In this document: positions 8,508 through 16,506 of the stretch, piece after piece
Layout: each line of letters opens with the position of its first letter
How positions within the stretch are numbered: position 1 is the first letter of the stretch
Assembly: GCA_016213405.1 (NCBI GenBank)
Contig: JACRAM010000116.1
Location: 64,269-128,268, forward strand
Direction: 5' to 3'
DNA: 64,000 nt
DNA from: Bacteroidota bacterium
GTDB taxonomy: Bacteria > Bacteroidota > Bacteroidia > Palsa-948
The notes under the pieces: model-generated
The model's input: the letters and a program-made list of their open reading frames with translations, nothing else
Told to the model about the DNA's origin: nothing
Databases searched by the model: none
Translations under genes and position numbers: made by a program

Positions 8508-11500
8508 ATGAATAAATTTTTTACCTCCGCATTTATGCTGGTTTCATTTTGCTTTTTTGCAAATGCACAGCAGTACCTCAATCAACCCATTCTTCAGAAT
8601 CGTCCTGCGGAAAAGAAAGTTACTTTCTGGGATGTGGAAAAAGCATTCAATGAATACTGGAAAGACAAACAGCGCGGAGAAACCGAAGGAGAAAACGCTT
8701 CGGAAGGCGGTTATGAGCAATTCAAGCGGTGGGAAGCATTTATGAAGCAGCGAACTTTCCCCAGCGGAAATTTTCCAAGCCCTGAAATTCTTTTCAACGA
8801 ACATTTGAAATTCAAAAACTCAGACGGATATAGAAAAGGAATTAATACCGCTGCGGCAAACTGGTCATTTCTGGGTCCGCATGTGATTCCGGGAAGCGGT
8901 GGCGGTTCGGGAAGAATTAACTGCATTGCATTTGACCCGAACAATTCAAACATCATTTGGATTGGAGCCGCTTGCGGTGGATTATGGAAATCAACCGATG
9001 GCGGAGTGACCTGGGCAACATCCAATACTGATTTGCTTCCTTCCATCAGCATCTCTGATATTGCCATTGACCCTTCCAATCCGCAAATAATGTATCTCGC
9101 CACAGGAGATAAATACGGAGTGTATTATCAGTATGAAGTTTGGGGGCATTACAGCGCGGGCGTTTTGAAATCTACCGATGGTGGCGCAACATGGAACAGC
9201 ACCGGAATGAATTATACTATTTCAAACGGAGCCCTCATTCAGCGGCTGATTCTTGATTCGCTCAACACAACTATTTTATATGCCGCAACCAATACCGGAA
9301 TTTTCAAAACCACTAACAGCGGCACATCATGGGTCAACGTGAAGGCAGGAAAATTTTATGACATTGAAATGCATCCTACCAACAACCAGATTCTTTATGC
9401 AGGCGACAGCGCTCTCGTATATCGTTCCACCAATGGCGGCACATCATGGACATCCATGGGACTCACTTCCAACGGAAGAAATTCAATTGCTGTAACAAGA
9501 GCAGTTCCGAATGCGGTGTATGTTTGGTCATCTGCCGGCTTGTCCTATTCAAGCAATTCTGGTGTCTCATTCACCAATCGCACCGATCCCACATCCTACT
9601 GCACTCCCTACGGGTATTACGATATGGTTATAGATGTTTCTCCCGTGAATCAAAATGTGCTGGTGGCCGGAGGTTTGTTAGTGGCTCTTTCCACTAATGG
9701 AGGAACCACATGGACAACCGTTTCCGACTGGAACAGTTTTCCTGCACCCGATTATGTGCATGCCGACCATCACGCGCTTTCATTCGTGCCCGGAAGCAGC
9801 ACAAAGATTCTTGCCTGCAACGATGGAGGAATTTTTCAAACCCTTGACCAGTGTTCCACCTGGACTGACCTCAGCAATGGCATTGACATCAAACAGTATT
9901 ACAGATTTACCAACTCATTTCTTACTCCCACCTTAATGTTTGCAGGGGCGCAGGATAACGGAACGGATAAAATTACCGGACTCAATACCGCCACACGGGT
10001 TTATGGAGCCGATGGCGAAGACTGCCTTGTTGATTTTACAAATGATAATATTGTTTTTGTTTCATCACAGGGAGGAAATTTTCAGCGTTCAACTGACGGA
10101 GGACTTTCATTTTCCGGTATGGGTGCGAGCGGCTGCGACTGGACTTCCCCTATTGCCATGGATCTATCCAATCATAACACCATGTATGTGGGCGGGTCTT
10201 CCATATCCAAATCACTCGATAACGGAGTTACATGGAATACTCTTCCGGGAGCTTTTGACGGAAGCTGCATGTACTCGCTTGAAGTTTCTCCATCCAATGG
10301 AAATTACGTGTATGCCGCAACCTTCGGAAATATTTACCGCACCACCAACGGTGGAACAATCTGGAACAGCATTACCGGAACTCTTCCTGTAGGAAGCGCG
10401 GCTATTTCCGGGATTGCGATAAATGGTTCAAACCCCGATGCGGTATGGGTTACGCTTTCAGGATTCTCTGCCGGCAATAAAGTTTACTACACCGGTAATG
10501 GCGGTGCCTCATGGTCAAATATTTCAGGCACGCTGCCAAACATTCCGGTTAACTGCGTGGAGTATCAGAACGGAAGCAACGACATTGTTTACATCGGAAC
10601 CGACCTGGGAGTTTTTTATACCGATGCAACGCTCAACAACTGGTTTTCTTACAATACCGGTTTGCCCAACGTGATTATTGACGAACTCGAAGTGTATTAT
10701 CCGTCAAGCAAATTGCGTGCGGCAACTTTCGGGCGCGGAATATGGGAAAGCGATTTGCAGATTTCAACGCTGCAAAATGTGGATGCAAGCGCCATGACCA
10801 TGGCGTATCCTCCCACACAAACCTGCGATACATCCATAGCGCCTGTGGTAACCATTCGCAATGCAGGAGTCAACACCCTTACATCGGTTGATTTGAAATA
10901 TAAAATGGATGCGCAGCCCCTGCAAACCTATAGCTGGTCGGGCTCGCTTGCTTCATTGGCAACTGCAAGCATCACACTGCCTGTTTATGTGCTCCTTAGC
11001 GGAACGCATACGCTCACTGCGTATACTACCAATCCGAATGCTACCACTGACCAGAATAATCTGAACGATACCATCGTGCGAACGTTCACTATTCTCGCAA
11101 ACCCTGTGGCGTTGCAGGCGCCTGTGCAGGAAGGATTTGTATCCGCAGCTTTTCCTCCAACAAACTGGACGATTGAAAACTCAAGCTCGCTTTTGTCGCG
11201 TTCAACGGCTGCTGGCGGTTTTGGTAATTCTGCTGAATCCATGATATCGAATTTTTACAGCATCTCTTCAGGAACGGATATGCTCATTTCTTCATTCCTC
11301 GATTTTCAGAACATTAATCCGCCCATCCGTTTATATTTTGATGTAGCTTATGCCACTTACAGCCCATCGTATAACGATACGCTTGCGGTAGATTTATTTG
11401 ACGATTGCCTCGCATCCTCAAACATCGTTTATAAGAAAGGAACAACAACGCTGGCAACAGCGCCTCCCACCACCAGCGTATTCGTTCCCTTACCCACTCA

Positions 11501-11912
11501 GTGGAGAACCGATACGGTGAATCTTGATACCATGGCAGGAAAACCCGCTATGCGTGTGCGCTTTCTGGCGATAAGCGGTTACGGCAACCAGCTTTACATT
11601 GATAACATCAACCTGTCGGGAACTCCGGTGGGAGTTGCTCCAATCTCCAATCTCACTTCCCAAATCTCTGTTTATCCAAACCCATCAAGCGGAAAGGCAA
11701 ATGTGATAATTAGCCAATTTGAAAATTTGAAAATGAAAGGCATTGAAATTTATAATGTGTATGGAGAAAAAATTTATTCGGCTGTTAATTTTCAAATCAA
11801 CTCATCTTCAAATTTTCAAATTGATTTGTCCTCCCAGCCGGAAGGTGTTTATTTCCTCAAAGTTATTTCTGAGCAGAATACGGTTGTCAAAAAAATTGTC
11901 ATTAGCCGATAA
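8508..11912 (+). CDS. Large secreted BNR/sortilin-type propeller protein with T9SS sorting domain
   Basis: An 1134-residue exported protein. Residues 1-20 form a signal peptide ending ANAQ. Repeated BNR/Asp-box motifs (KSTDGGATWNS, KTTNSGTSWVN, RSTNGGTSWTS, RTTNGGTIWNS) form one or two beta-propellers to about residue 760. An adhesion-like region follows, and then a type A T9SS sorting domain (VYPNPSSGKANVI ... PEGVYFLKV ... KKIVISR). It is predicted to cross the outer membrane through T9SS and stay surface-bound or be released. The protein resembles BNR-repeat glycosidases in layout, but no catalytic residues were identified. A canonical promoter lies at 8420-8450. The next gene starts on the last base of its stop codon. 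Confidence 0.9.
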   Translation: MNKFFTSAFMLVSFCFFANAQQYLNQPILQNRPAEKKVTFWDVEKAFNEYWKDKQRGETEGENASEGGYEQFKRWEAFMKQRTFPSGNFPSPEILFNEHLKFKNSDGYRKGINTAAANWSFLGPHVIPGSGGGSGRINCIAFDPNNSNIIWIGAACGGLWKSTDGGVTWATSNTDLLPSISISDIAIDPSNPQIMYLATGDKYGVYYQYEVWGHYSAGVLKSTDGGATWNSTGMNYTISNGALIQRLILDSLNTTILYAATNTGIFKTTNSGTSWVNVKAGKFYDIEMHPTNNQILYAGDSALVYRSTNGGTSWTSMGLTSNGRNSIAVTRAVPNAVYVWSSAGLSYSSNSGVSFTNRTDPTSYCTPYGYYDMVIDVSPVNQNVLVAGGLLVALSTNGGTTWTTVSDWNSFPAPDYVHADHHALSFVPGSSTKILACNDGGIFQTLDQCSTWTDLSNGIDIKQYYRFTNSFLTPTLMFAGAQDNGTDKITGLNTATRVYGADGEDCLVDFTNDNIVFVSSQGGNFQRSTDGGLSFSGMGASGCDWTSPIAMDLSNHNTMYVGGSSISKSLDNGVTWNTLPGAFDGSCMYSLEVSPSNGNYVYAATFGNIYRTTNGGTIWNSITGTLPVGSAAISGIAINGSNPDAVWVTLSGFSAGNKVYYTGNGGASWSNISGTLPNIPVNCVEYQNGSNDIVYIGTDLGVFYTDATLNNWFSYNTGLPNVIIDELEVYYPSSKLRAATFGRGIWESDLQISTLQNVDASAMTMAYPPTQTCDTSIAPVVTIRNAGVNTLTSVDLKYKMDAQPLQTYSWSGSLASLATASITLPVYVLLSGTHTLTAYTTNPNATTDQNNLNDTIVRTFTILANPVALQAPVQEGFVSAAFPPTNWTIENSSSLLSRSTAAGGFGNSAESMISNFYSISSGTDMLISSFLDFQNINPPIRLYFDVAYATYSPSYNDTLAVDLFDDCLASSNIVYKKGTTTLATAPPTTSVFVPLPTQWRTDTVNLDTMAGKPAMRVRFLAISGYGNQLYIDNINLSGTPVGVAPISNLTSQISVYPNPSSGKANVIISQFENLKMKGIEIYNVYGEKIYSAVNFQINSSSNFQIDLSSQPEGVYFLKVISEQNTVVKKIVISR

Positions 11913-12826
11913 TGCAGTTGCGTGTTTTTTTTAACATACTCTCGCTGGCGCTCTTTTTCTTTATCGGAATAATAGGGCACTCGCAGGAAGAAGACGAACC
12001 CGCAGTAAATAAAAAAAGCGGAAAAGGTTTTCATGCCGGGGTTTATCTCGGCTCTTTCTTCGCCAACAAATACACCACAGCGCTTTATGACGGCTATGGT
12101 TATGATGTGGATGGAAAGAAAAATGATTTCCCCAACAGTTTTATGTACCGCAGAATTGTGATTGATTACGGTGGCGGCAACGGGCAAACCGATGTGGTGA
12201 TGCAGGCGCTCAACGTAAGTCATAACGACTGGGCTTTTGATGCCACCGATATGCCCTCCAACCTCAAATACAATCCTGCCGTGATGGTGGGAATGAATTT
12301 TTTTTACGGCTTCACAAAAAAAGATGCGCTCCTGCTCAACGCCACCAGTTCAAAACTCACGCTCAACGGAAATTTCACCATCGTAATCACCGATCCTCTT
12401 ATCGGTCCGCAGCAGCCGGGTTACCAGAACATAAAAACATTTTCCATCACAGGCGCTGAACAGCGTTATATGTTTCAGTTGGGCTACCGGAAAATTCTGG
12501 GCGATAACGATGTGTTTAATTTTTTTGTTGAAGCGGGTCCATCGCTTAACATTGCCAAATACGCCCGCAATCAGATTGCCATAAATAATCTTCAGATAGA
12601 TTTGACTGCCTATTACAGCCAGCCCTACTATGCCACTTACCGCGCAAGGTATCTTAACGGAGCCGGCTTGGGCGCTTTTGCCGGGTTAGGATTTGAATTC
12701 AGGGCAAATGCCAAATGGATTTTGCAGGCGCTGTATGCTCCCTCTTATGAAAAAATTAACATAGGCGAAAATCCCAAATCAACATTGCAGAACGCGCTTG
12801 GCTTGAGGGCTTGTTACAGGTGGTAA
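11912..12826 (+). CDS. Outer-membrane beta-barrel protein
   Basis: A 304-residue protein with an N-terminal signal peptide (hydrophobic core LALFFFIGIIG, cleavage near SQ-EE) and alternating amphipathic strands with many Gly, Tyr and Phe. It ends in CYRW; a terminal aromatic is typical of barrel proteins. Its ATG overlaps the TAA of the large T9SS protein, so the two are probably co-expressed. The last 82 bases (12743-12824) occur again at 13545-13626, beyond the convergent toxin-antitoxin pair. No specific family was recognised. Confidence 0.75.
   Translation: MQLRVFFNILSLALFFFIGIIGHSQEEDEPAVNKKSGKGFHAGVYLGSFFANKYTTALYDGYGYDVDGKKNDFPNSFMYRRIVIDYGGGNGQTDVVMQALNVSHNDWAFDATDMPSNLKYNPAVMVGMNFFYGFTKKDALLLNATSSKLTLNGNFTIVITDPLIGPQQPGYQNIKTFSITGAEQRYMFQLGYRKILGDNDVFNFFVEAGPSLNIAKYARNQIAINNLQIDLTAYYSQPYYATYRARYLNGAGLGAFAGLGFEFRANAKWILQALYAPSYEKINIGENPKSTLQNALGLRACYRW
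12743..12824 (+). repeat. Long direct repeat, copy 1 (3' end of the barrel gene)
   Basis: These 82 bp encode the C-terminal residues SYEKINIGENPK to CYRW and recur at 13545-13626 with one mismatch (position 12810: c here, t in copy 2). The two copies bracket the toxin-antitoxin genes at 12827-13496, with 802 bp between equivalent positions. Confidence 0.95.
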
Positions 12827-13282
12827 TTATTCTCCTGCTTCTTTCAGCGCCAGTTTTTCAATTTCAACTGCAAGGCGGAAGTTTGTATTCCTGATTTTTG
12901 AAAGAATGGGTTTGATGGACGGAATAATCCCTTTTAGTTTTGCTTTTACAATTACACCTATCGTGCCTGTGATTTCCAGCCCCAGTTTTTCAGCAATGCT
13001 CCTTGCCTTATAATCGTCAAGTATCAAAGTGCTGCCGGGGGTTTCAATGGCGAGAGCTATGGCGCTGGCTTCGCCTTTGTCTAATTGTATTTCCAGATTT
13101 TGCTGTCGCGATTTATCAACCGGAGATTTTATTTCAATCCAGTCAGGCAGGGGCTGACCGAATTCAGATGCCACTTCAAGCGTGGTGAGAATTTGCCCGT
13201 ATGTTTTTCTTAAAAGGTCCAGTTCGCCAATGCTTGCTAAAACAATAAAGCAGCTGGTGTCAGAAATAATTGTTTTAGGCAT
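12827..13282 (-). CDS. DUF3368 PIN-domain-like toxin
   Basis: A 151-residue protein beginning MPKTIISDTSCFIVLASIGELDLL, with a PIN-type first acidic residue in SDTS, a conserved LDKGEASAIALA segment with Asp/Glu near residues 68-72, and LILDDYKARSIAE near 87. These are the acidic positions of DUF3368 PIN-like nucleases. Family knowledge pairs DUF3368 with UPF0175 antitoxins, and such a gene overlaps it by 8 bp upstream (13275-13496). The predicted activity is RNA cleavage, neutralised by the partner. Its stop codon abuts the convergent barrel gene with no gap, and the pair is bracketed by an 82-bp direct repeat. Confidence 0.85.
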   Translation of the reverse strand: MPKTIISDTSCFIVLASIGELDLLRKTYGQILTTLEVASEFGQPLPDWIEIKSPVDKSRQQNLEIQLDKGEASAIALAIETPGSTLILDDYKARSIAEKLGLEITGTIGVIVKAKLKGIIPSIKPILSKIRNTNFRLAVEIEKLALKEAGE

Positions 13283-13496
13283 TCTTCACATCTCTGGAAA
13301 TATCAGAGGCGGGGTAGTTGAAAAGAGAGACACCGTATTTGCCGAGCAGTTCAGAAAAAACACGCTTGGTGAGCCCCACCAGTTCAGCCGCCTGTCCCAA
13401 AGAAAGTTTTCCCTGCTCATAGAGTTTTGCGGCAAGCATCTGCGCTGCTTCGTTTTCATCAATATTATCAGGCAGATTGAGCTTTAGTGTTTTCAT
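13275..13496 (-). CDS. UPF0175 family antitoxin
   Basis: A 73-residue protein (MKTLKLNLPDNIDENEAAQM...) with the UPF0175 layout: a short N-terminal strand, then a helix-turn-helix-like segment KLSLGQAAELVGLTKRVFSELLGKYGVSLFNY. UPF0175 members are predicted antitoxins and DNA-binding regulators of the adjacent PIN/DUF3368 toxin. It is first in a two-gene minus-strand operon and overlaps the toxin by 8 bp, the usual antitoxin-then-toxin order. Confidence 0.85.
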   Translation of the reverse strand: MKTLKLNLPDNIDENEAAQMLAAKLYEQGKLSLGQAAELVGLTKRVFSELLGKYGVSLFNYPASDISRDVKNA

Positions 13497-13544
13497 AATG
13501 TAAAGTTACAAATTATTATGGATTCTGCAATTGCTCTGCGTCCT

Positions 13545-13626
13545 TCTTATGAAAAAATTAACATAGGCGAAAATCCCAAATCAACATTGCAGAACGCGCT
13601 TGGCTTGAGGGTTTGTTACAGGTGGT
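13545..13626 (+). repeat. Long direct repeat, copy 2 (displaced 3' end of the barrel gene)
   Basis: This 82-bp copy matches 12743-12824 with one mismatch. It still encodes the barrel C-terminus (ending LRVCYRW) and is followed by an in-frame TGA at 13626-13628. No start or upstream part of the gene is attached. It lies just beyond the promoter side of the toxin-antitoxin operon, as expected for a target duplication produced by cassette insertion. Confidence 0.95.
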
Positions 13627-13705
13627 GAGGGCATAAAAACCAAGCGAAGAGTAGAAAGTTGAAAGCATGCTGGCGCTTGTACCAATGAAATTTCTTATCT
13701 CTATG

Positions 13706-14017
13706 GTGGCAAATAATTTCCCACAGGTGACAAACAATTTCCCATAGGTGACAAATAACTTGCCACTGGTGACAAATCAAATCCCGTAAGAGCGAGCCGT
13801 TCCGCTTCGTCACTGAACAATTCCGCTTCGTCACAAAGGCATTTAGTTCTGTCATTAAACAATTTAGTCCCGTCACTAAACAATTTAGTCCCGTCACTAA
13901 ATATTTAGTCCCGTCACTGAATCATTCAGTCCCGTCACTGAATCATTTAGTCCTTTGGCTGAATCACTGCGCCTCGTCACTAAAACATTTAGTCCCGTCA
14001 CTAAATCAATAAAACAT
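13706..14017. repeat. Tandem array A, 21-bp period
   Basis: About 14 units begin with GTGAC or GTCAC and repeat every 21 bp, with rare 19-20 bp units. The first four are of the type GTGACAAAC-AATTTCCCATAG; later units read GTCACTAAAC-AATTTAGTCCC. Many units are small palindromes: ACTAAA pairs with TTTAGT, and where the left arm reads ACTGAA the right arm can read TTCAGT, a compensatory change. No spacers separate the units, so it is not a CRISPR. The flanks (13627-13705 and 14018-14074) hold no gene; 14045-14072 holds short AAACCTT/AACCTT repeats. Confidence 0.9.
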
Positions 14018-14074
14018 CAATTTTAAATCAAAAACGCATAATCCTAAACCTTAAACCTTAACCTTAACCTTTAT

Positions 14075-14193
14075 AGGACTTACGCACTCTTTTGGCTAAA
14101 GCCGATTTTTCGGCTGTTTCAATAGCCACGACCTTAAGGTCGTGGCAAATAATGGAACAACAAAAGGACTTTAGTCCAAACTGCGTAAGTCCT
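14075..14193. mobile_element. MITE-like element with 12-bp perfect terminal inverted repeats
   Basis: AGGACTTACGCA at 14075-14086 is exactly inverted at 14182-14193. Inside are further hairpins, including a perfect 20-bp palindrome (CCACGACCTTAAGGTCGTGG) near 14128-14147, plus GCCGA/TCGGC and GGACTTTAGTCC. The 119-bp unit has no coding capacity. No target duplication is obvious. It could be a non-autonomous mobile element or a structured RNA element. Confidence 0.65.
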
Positions 14194-14367
14194 GCTTTAA
14201 TCTTTTTTTCCATGCCAAAAAACAAAATTTTCCGCACAAAAGACACTTCAACTGTTTACTGTTTTTTATCATTGCCAATACCCGTTAAGTTTTGTTCCTT
14301 TGGAAAAGTTATTTGCAGAAGCAACTGATTGGAGGATTATTGCATCTATAACATAAAACCACTTTAC

Positions 14368-16500
14368 ATGAAAACCAAAACTTTAAGCCCCCTCCCTGAC
14401 GCTTCGGTCAGGGCTGATAGAATCGTCAGCCTGACCTCTCCCGTTAGGGGAGGAATCATTCTCCTCACCGTACTATGTTTCATTTTTCACCCTTATGGGG
14501 GGATTAAGGGGGGCTTAGTGGCTTCCTGCTCCGCTCAGGGCATGTGGACGCAGAAAGCAAACTTTGGTGGTGGGGCAAGAATTGCTGCTGTCGGCTTTTC
14601 CATTGGTACAAAAGGATATATTGGATCTGGAAGGGATGGCTCGACTCTCTATCAGGATTTCTGGGAATGGGATCAGGCAACAAATGTCTGGACGCAAAAA
14701 GCCAACTTTGGCGGCACACCAAGAGAATATGCTGTGGGTTTTTCAATAGGCACTAAAGGATACATAGGTACTGGAAGTGATGGAATTACTGGTAGCAAAC
14801 AAGATTTCTGGGAATGGGATCAGGCAACGAATGTATGGACACAGAAAGCAAACTTTGGCGGAACAGCAAGATATGGGGCTGTTGGATTTTCAATTGGAAC
14901 AAAAGGATATATTGGCACGGGAGAAGACTCTTATTTTGGTCCGATCCGTGATGATTTCTGGGAATGGGATCAGGCAACGAATGTATGGACTCAGAAAGCA
15001 AACTTTAGCGGAGGGGCAAGATATGTAGCTGTTGGTTTTTCTATTGGCACAAAAGGATATATTGGTTTGGATACGATGAAGAATGATTTCTGGGAATGGG
15101 ATCAGGCAGGCAATACATGGACACAGAAAGCAAACTTTGGCGGGGGAGCAAGAAACAATGCGGTTGGATTTTCTATCGGAACTAAAGGATACATAGGAAC
15201 TGGGCAGGATAATTCTTATAGTGTTACAAAAGACTTCTGGGAGTGGAATCAGGCAACTAATTTGTGGACTCAGAAAGCAAACTTTGGCGGAACAGCAAGA
15301 CACTTTGCGGTTGGTTTTTCTATTGGCAACAAAGGATATATCGGAACAGGAGGCTATCAGTTTGTGGGTGACACAGTTTTTTGGGAATTCTATGACATTA
15401 ATATATCACCGGGGGCTGGTAATCCAATTTGCAGCAATCAATGTAATGGTACTGCAAACGCAAGCGCATCAGGCGGCACTCCGCCTTATTCTTATTCGTG
15501 GAGCACATCGCCCATTCAAACCACTTCAACAGCCACAGGGCTTTGCGTAGGCACCTACTCAGTTACTGTTTCTGATTCAATAGGAATTGCAACCAATACA
15601 GTCGCTATCAGCGATCTTCCTCCTCCATCCGCTCCGCCCATCTGCATGGTAACGGTAGATTCTCTTTCTCAAAACAATATTATTATATGGGATAAAACTT
15701 CTTTTGCATCTGCCGACAGCTTTATCATTTACCGGGAAATCGGCACCAACAATTATCAGCGCTTAGGAGCTGTGCCGTATGATTCGCTGAGTTTATTTGT
15801 TGATACCGTGCGCGCAAAATATTTTCCCAACACGGGCGACCCCAACGCAGGCACGTATCGCTATAAACTTAAAATGCGTGATAGCTGCGGCATCCTCAGC
15901 ACCGCACTCAGCCCGTATCACAATACCATCTATATGCTTAACAACAGCGGAGCATTTTCATGGTTGCAGCTTTACACTGTAGAAGGAAGTTCTAATCCTG
16001 TTATCAGTTATATTCTGATGCGCGATGACAACAGCACTGGTGCCTGGCATGCAGTTAACAGTGTATCGGGCACACAGCAAACGGTAATTGATCCTTCTTA
16101 TCTCACTTACCAGACTACCGGCTCATGGAGGATAGAAACGCAGTGGAGCATCGCTTGCACGCCAACAATAAAAAATCCTATAGCAGAAACTTTTATTTCA
16201 TCGCGCTCAAATGTCTATAAAGTAGCGGGAGCAGGTGTAAATTCTATAGAGAATGATTTGCAAATAACTATTTCTCCCAATCCCACCAGCGGGCTGTTTA
16301 ATGTGCAGATGAGCGGGTTTGCAGATGTGAAGATGAACAACATAGAAGTTTACAATATATATGGTGAATGTATTCATCCGCACATCCGCACATTTTCTAA
16401 TCAGCAAATTGATTTGAGTTCTCAGCCGAACGGAATTTATTTTCTTCAACTAAAAACTGCGGAAGGAATGGTTGCAAAAAAGATTGTGGTGCAGCGGTAA
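14368..16500 (+). CDS. Kelch-repeat secreted protein with T9SS sorting domain
   Basis: A 710-residue protein. After the start come about 45 residues encoded by a composite palindromic repeat (14385-14516) that also supply the hydrophobic signal core ILLTVLCFIF. Six propeller repeats follow (WTQKANFGG ... GFSIGTKGYIGTG ... DFWEWDQATN), then a SprB-like repeat (SASGGTPPYSYSW ... CVGTYSVTVSD), a fibronectin-like stretch with paired Ser/Cys-rich segments, and a type A T9SS sorting domain (ISPNPTSGLFNVQMSGF ... PNGIYFLQL ... KKIVVQR). The ATG at 14368 is preferred over the upstream in-frame position at 14329. It is paralogous to the gene at 1-1322. Predicted surface or secreted protein; ligand unknown. 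Confidence 0.88.
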   Translation: MKTKTLSPLPDASVRADRIVSLTSPVRGGIILLTVLCFIFHPYGGIKGGLVASCSAQGMWTQKANFGGGARIAAVGFSIGTKGYIGSGRDGSTLYQDFWEWDQATNVWTQKANFGGTPREYAVGFSIGTKGYIGTGSDGITGSKQDFWEWDQATNVWTQKANFGGTARYGAVGFSIGTKGYIGTGEDSYFGPIRDDFWEWDQATNVWTQKANFSGGARYVAVGFSIGTKGYIGLDTMKNDFWEWDQAGNTWTQKANFGGGARNNAVGFSIGTKGYIGTGQDNSYSVTKDFWEWNQATNLWTQKANFGGTARHFAVGFSIGNKGYIGTGGYQFVGDTVFWEFYDINISPGAGNPICSNQCNGTANASASGGTPPYSYSWSTSPIQTTSTATGLCVGTYSVTVSDSIGIATNTVAISDLPPPSAPPICMVTVDSLSQNNIIIWDKTSFASADSFIIYREIGTNNYQRLGAVPYDSLSLFVDTVRAKYFPNTGDPNAGTYRYKLKMRDSCGILSTALSPYHNTIYMLNNSGAFSWLQLYTVEGSSNPVISYILMRDDNSTGAWHAVNSVSGTQQTVIDPSYLTYQTTGSWRIETQWSIACTPTIKNPIAETFISSRSNVYKVAGAGVNSIENDLQITISPNPTSGLFNVQMSGFADVKMNNIEVYNIYGECIHPHIRTFSNQQIDLSSQPNGIYFLQLKTAEGMVAKKIVVQR
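14385..14516. repeat. Composite palindromic repeat in the signal-peptide region (AAGCCCC...GGGGCTT family)
   Basis: The 132-bp block is bounded by AAGCCCCC and GGGGGGCTT. It contains a CCCTGAC/GTCAGGG hairpin (from about 14391), CCTCTCCC/GGGGAGG (14435-14453) and a G-rich tail (14491-14516). It is 44 codons long and fully in frame. Blocks with the same end signature occur at 19946-20049 and 54465-54551, also inside genes. Confidence 0.75.
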
Positions 16501-16506
16501 TAATCC

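Noticed and set aside
13706-14017. Array A (and arrays B and C) considered as CRISPR
   Set aside because: Units are contiguous, with no unique spacers of constant length and no cas genes in the window.
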